Origin: an uncultured Alistipes sp.
GTDB lineage: Bacteria; Bacteroidota; Bacteroidia; Bacteroidales; Rikenellaceae
DNA length: 47,995 nt
Direction: 5' to 3'
Assembly (NCBI GenBank): GCA_944321205.1
Contig: CALUKK010000010.1
Coordinates: 1-47,995 of the forward strand
Part shown: positions 46,433-47,995 of the stretch, piece after piece
Numbering within the stretch: position 1 is the first letter of the stretch
Layout: every line of letters starts with the position of its first letter
Translations under genes and position numbers: made by a program
The notes under the pieces: generated by a model
What the model was told of the DNA's origin: nothing
Database searches by the model: none
The model's input: the letters and a program-made list of their open reading frames with translations, nothing else

Positions 46433-46592
46433 ATCGGGTGTTGTCGGCCGGCGTCGCCGGATTCGGCCCGGACGGCGCGTTGGGAGGTTAAAGATAACGA
46501 AAAAAAGGAATCCGGAGACCATTTTCGGGGAAAAACTTGTGTCAAACCCTGGCGAAGCGAACCGTAAAAGCGTAATTTTTGCCGAAAATTCG

Positions 46593-46600
46593 TACTTTTG
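46593..46600 (+). promoter_or_regulatory. Predicted -7 element of the nhaC-like gene
   Basis: TACTTTTG matches TAnnTTTG and lies 26 bases before the ATG at 46627; the -33 is not clear. Confidence 0.5.
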
Positions 46601-46626
46601 CCCCTCGGAAACATCGAACCTGCGCC

Positions 46627-47995
46627 ATGAAGGAAACAACCGGAAAACAACCCTCTCCCTGGATCTCGGCCATCCCGCTGGTCGTCTTGACGTTACTGCT
46701 CTATGTGGTGATCCGCGCCTTCGGCGGCGGGGCCATCGACGGCGGCAGCCAGATCGCGCTGCTTTCGGCCACATCGGTCTGCGTGATGCTCTCGATCGGC
46801 ATCTACCGATGTCGCTGGCAGGTGCTCGAAGAGGCCATCATCGACAATATCCGCGCCTCGGCCTCGGCCATCCTGATTCTGCTGCTCATCGGTGCCATTG
46901 CCGGTACGTGGATGATCTCCGGCGTGGTGCCCACGATGATCTATTATGGATTGCAGATCCTTCATCCCTCGTTTTTCCTGGTTGCGTCGTGTGCCATCTG
47001 CGCCATCGTGTCGCTGATGACCGGCAGTTCGTGGACGACCATCGCCACCATCGGCGTCGCACTGATGGGTATCGGTCAGGCCATGGGCTTCCCCGAGGGG
47101 TGGGTTGCCGGCGCGATCATCTCGGGCGCCTACTTCGGCGACAAGCTCTCGCTGTTGTCCGATACGACGGTGCTGGCCTCGTCGACCGTCGGGGTCCCGA
47201 TCTTTACCCATATCCGCTACATGCTCTATACGACAGTTCCGTCGATGCTCGTTGCATTGGGCGTCTTCACCGTGGCGGGTCTGACGCTTGATCATGGTGC
47301 CTCGACGCATGCCGAGCTCTATGCCGAAACCCTTGCCGCGACGTTCCACATCTCGCCCTGGCTGCTCCTCGTTCCGGTGGCCACGGGGGTGCTCATCGTT
47401 CGGAAGCTGCCGGCGATCGTGACGTTGTTCTGTGCCGCGGTCTTTGCCTGTGTGGCGATGCTGGCGGCGCAGCCTCATCTGGTCATGCAGATCGGCGGCG
47501 GTACGGAACTCGACGCCATGACGGCCTTCCGCGGGGTGTTGACCACCTGTTTCGGCTCTACGGCCATCCCGACGGGTACGCCCCAACTCGACGAACTCGT
47601 CGCCACACGCGGCATGGCCGGCATGCTCAATACCGTCTGGCTGATCATCTGTGCCATGTGTTTCGGCGGGGTGATGACCGGGAGCGGCATGCTGCGTTCG
47701 CTCACGGAGATCTTCCTGCGCTGGGTGCGGAGGACCTTCTCGGCCGTGGCCTCGACCGTCGGGGCGGGGATCTTCTTCAACCTCTGCACGGCCGACCAGT
47801 ATATCTCGATCATCCTTTCGGGCCGGCTGTTCAAGGATCTTTATGCCGAACGGGGTCTTGAACCGCGGCTTCTGAGCCGTTCGGTGGAGGATTCGGCCAC
47901 GGTCTGCTCGGTACTGATCCCGTGGAATTCGTGCGGCATGACGCAGGCCACGGTGCTCGGCGTCTCGACCTTCGTCTACATGCCCTATTGCATTT
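46627..47995 (+). CDS. NhaC-family Na+/H+ antiporter, N-terminal part
   Basis: An inner-membrane exchanger of the NhaC family, cut by the right edge after 456 codons. It starts MKETTGKQPSPWISAIPLVV and shows many hydrophobic helices. Family blocks are SSWTTIATIGVALMGIG (the GSSWTT signature), GAIISGAYFGDKLSLLSDTT with the conserved acidic residue, ADQYISIILSGRLFKDLY and SRSVEDSATVCSVLIPWNSC. The family exchanges sodium for protons; some members instead exchange organic ions such as malate and lactate. It is divergent from the DUF4492-cydAB operon, with an intergenic gap of 194 bases. Confidence 0.93.
   Translation, partial: MKETTGKQPSPWISAIPLVVLTLLLYVVIRAFGGGAIDGGSQIALLSATSVCVMLSIGIYRCRWQVLEEAIIDNIRASASAILILLLIGAIAGTWMISGVVPTMIYYGLQILHPSFFLVASCAICAIVSLMTGSSWTTIATIGVALMGIGQAMGFPEGWVAGAIISGAYFGDKLSLLSDTTVLASSTVGVPIFTHIRYMLYTTVPSMLVALGVFTVAGLTLDHGASTHAELYAETLAATFHISPWLLLVPVATGVLIVRKLPAIVTLFCAAVFACVAMLAAQPHLVMQIGGGTELDAMTAFRGVLTTCFGSTAIPTGTPQLDELVATRGMAGMLNTVWLIICAMCFGGVMTGSGMLRSLTEIFLRWVRRTFSAVASTVGAGIFFNLCTADQYISIILSGRLFKDLYAERGLEPRLLSRSVEDSATVCSVLIPWNSCGMTQATVLGVSTFVYMPYCI

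Overview
The window is a GC-rich (high fifties by eye) Bacteroidales chromosome segment. SusC/SusD pairs, a hybrid two-component regulator with propeller repeats, many lipoproteins, a DUF4492-cydAB operon and promoters of the TAnnTTTG (-7) / TTTG (-33) type all point to Bacteroidota. The GC content and gene set fit an Alistipes-like gut member of the Rikenellaceae best; the genus is inferred, not proven.

Layout. 1-6170: 3' part of rpoB, complete rpoC and a strong terminator. 6352-8126 (minus strand): L-serine dehydratase, a translationally coupled small membrane protein and tRNA-Arg(CCU). 8188-11727 (minus): a FadL-type outer membrane porin, a degenerate 51-bp tandem repeat, a PLP aminotransferase and an HU-type DNA-binding protein. 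11890-11974: tRNA-Ser(UGA). About 12.1-41.1 kb: a glycan-utilisation region. 41.2-43.3 kb: a glycerophosphodiesterase lipoprotein divergent from enoyl-ACP reductase. 43.3-46.4 kb (minus): DUF4492 gene, cydA and cydB. 46627-end: an NhaC-type antiporter running off the window.

The glycan region works as a polysaccharide utilisation locus (PUL). A hybrid sensor/AraC regulator (16791-20885) is divergent from a long plus-strand run: parallel beta-helix protein, SusC1, SusD1, SusC2, SusD2 and a BACON/GLUG surface lipoprotein, all closely spaced and closed by a clear intrinsic terminator. Beyond it lie a GH43 enzyme, a mutarotase lipoprotein (opposite strand) and two GH29 alpha-L-fucosidases. Upstream of the regulator are two tandem GH128-like beta-glucanase paralogues and a sialate O-acetylesterase-type SGNH hydrolase. 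Together they suggest capture and trimming of a fucosylated, probably acetylated, beta-linked glycan; the substrate is not determined by the sequence.

Most notable: cydA carries an in-frame TAG where the context predicts Trp, just after a heme-ligand histidine. The two GH128 paralogues share an unrecognised N-terminal domain and appear to be sent to different compartments. The PUL carries two divergent SusCD pairs, and DUF4492 has an unusual Pro/Ala/Ser/Thr-rich tail.
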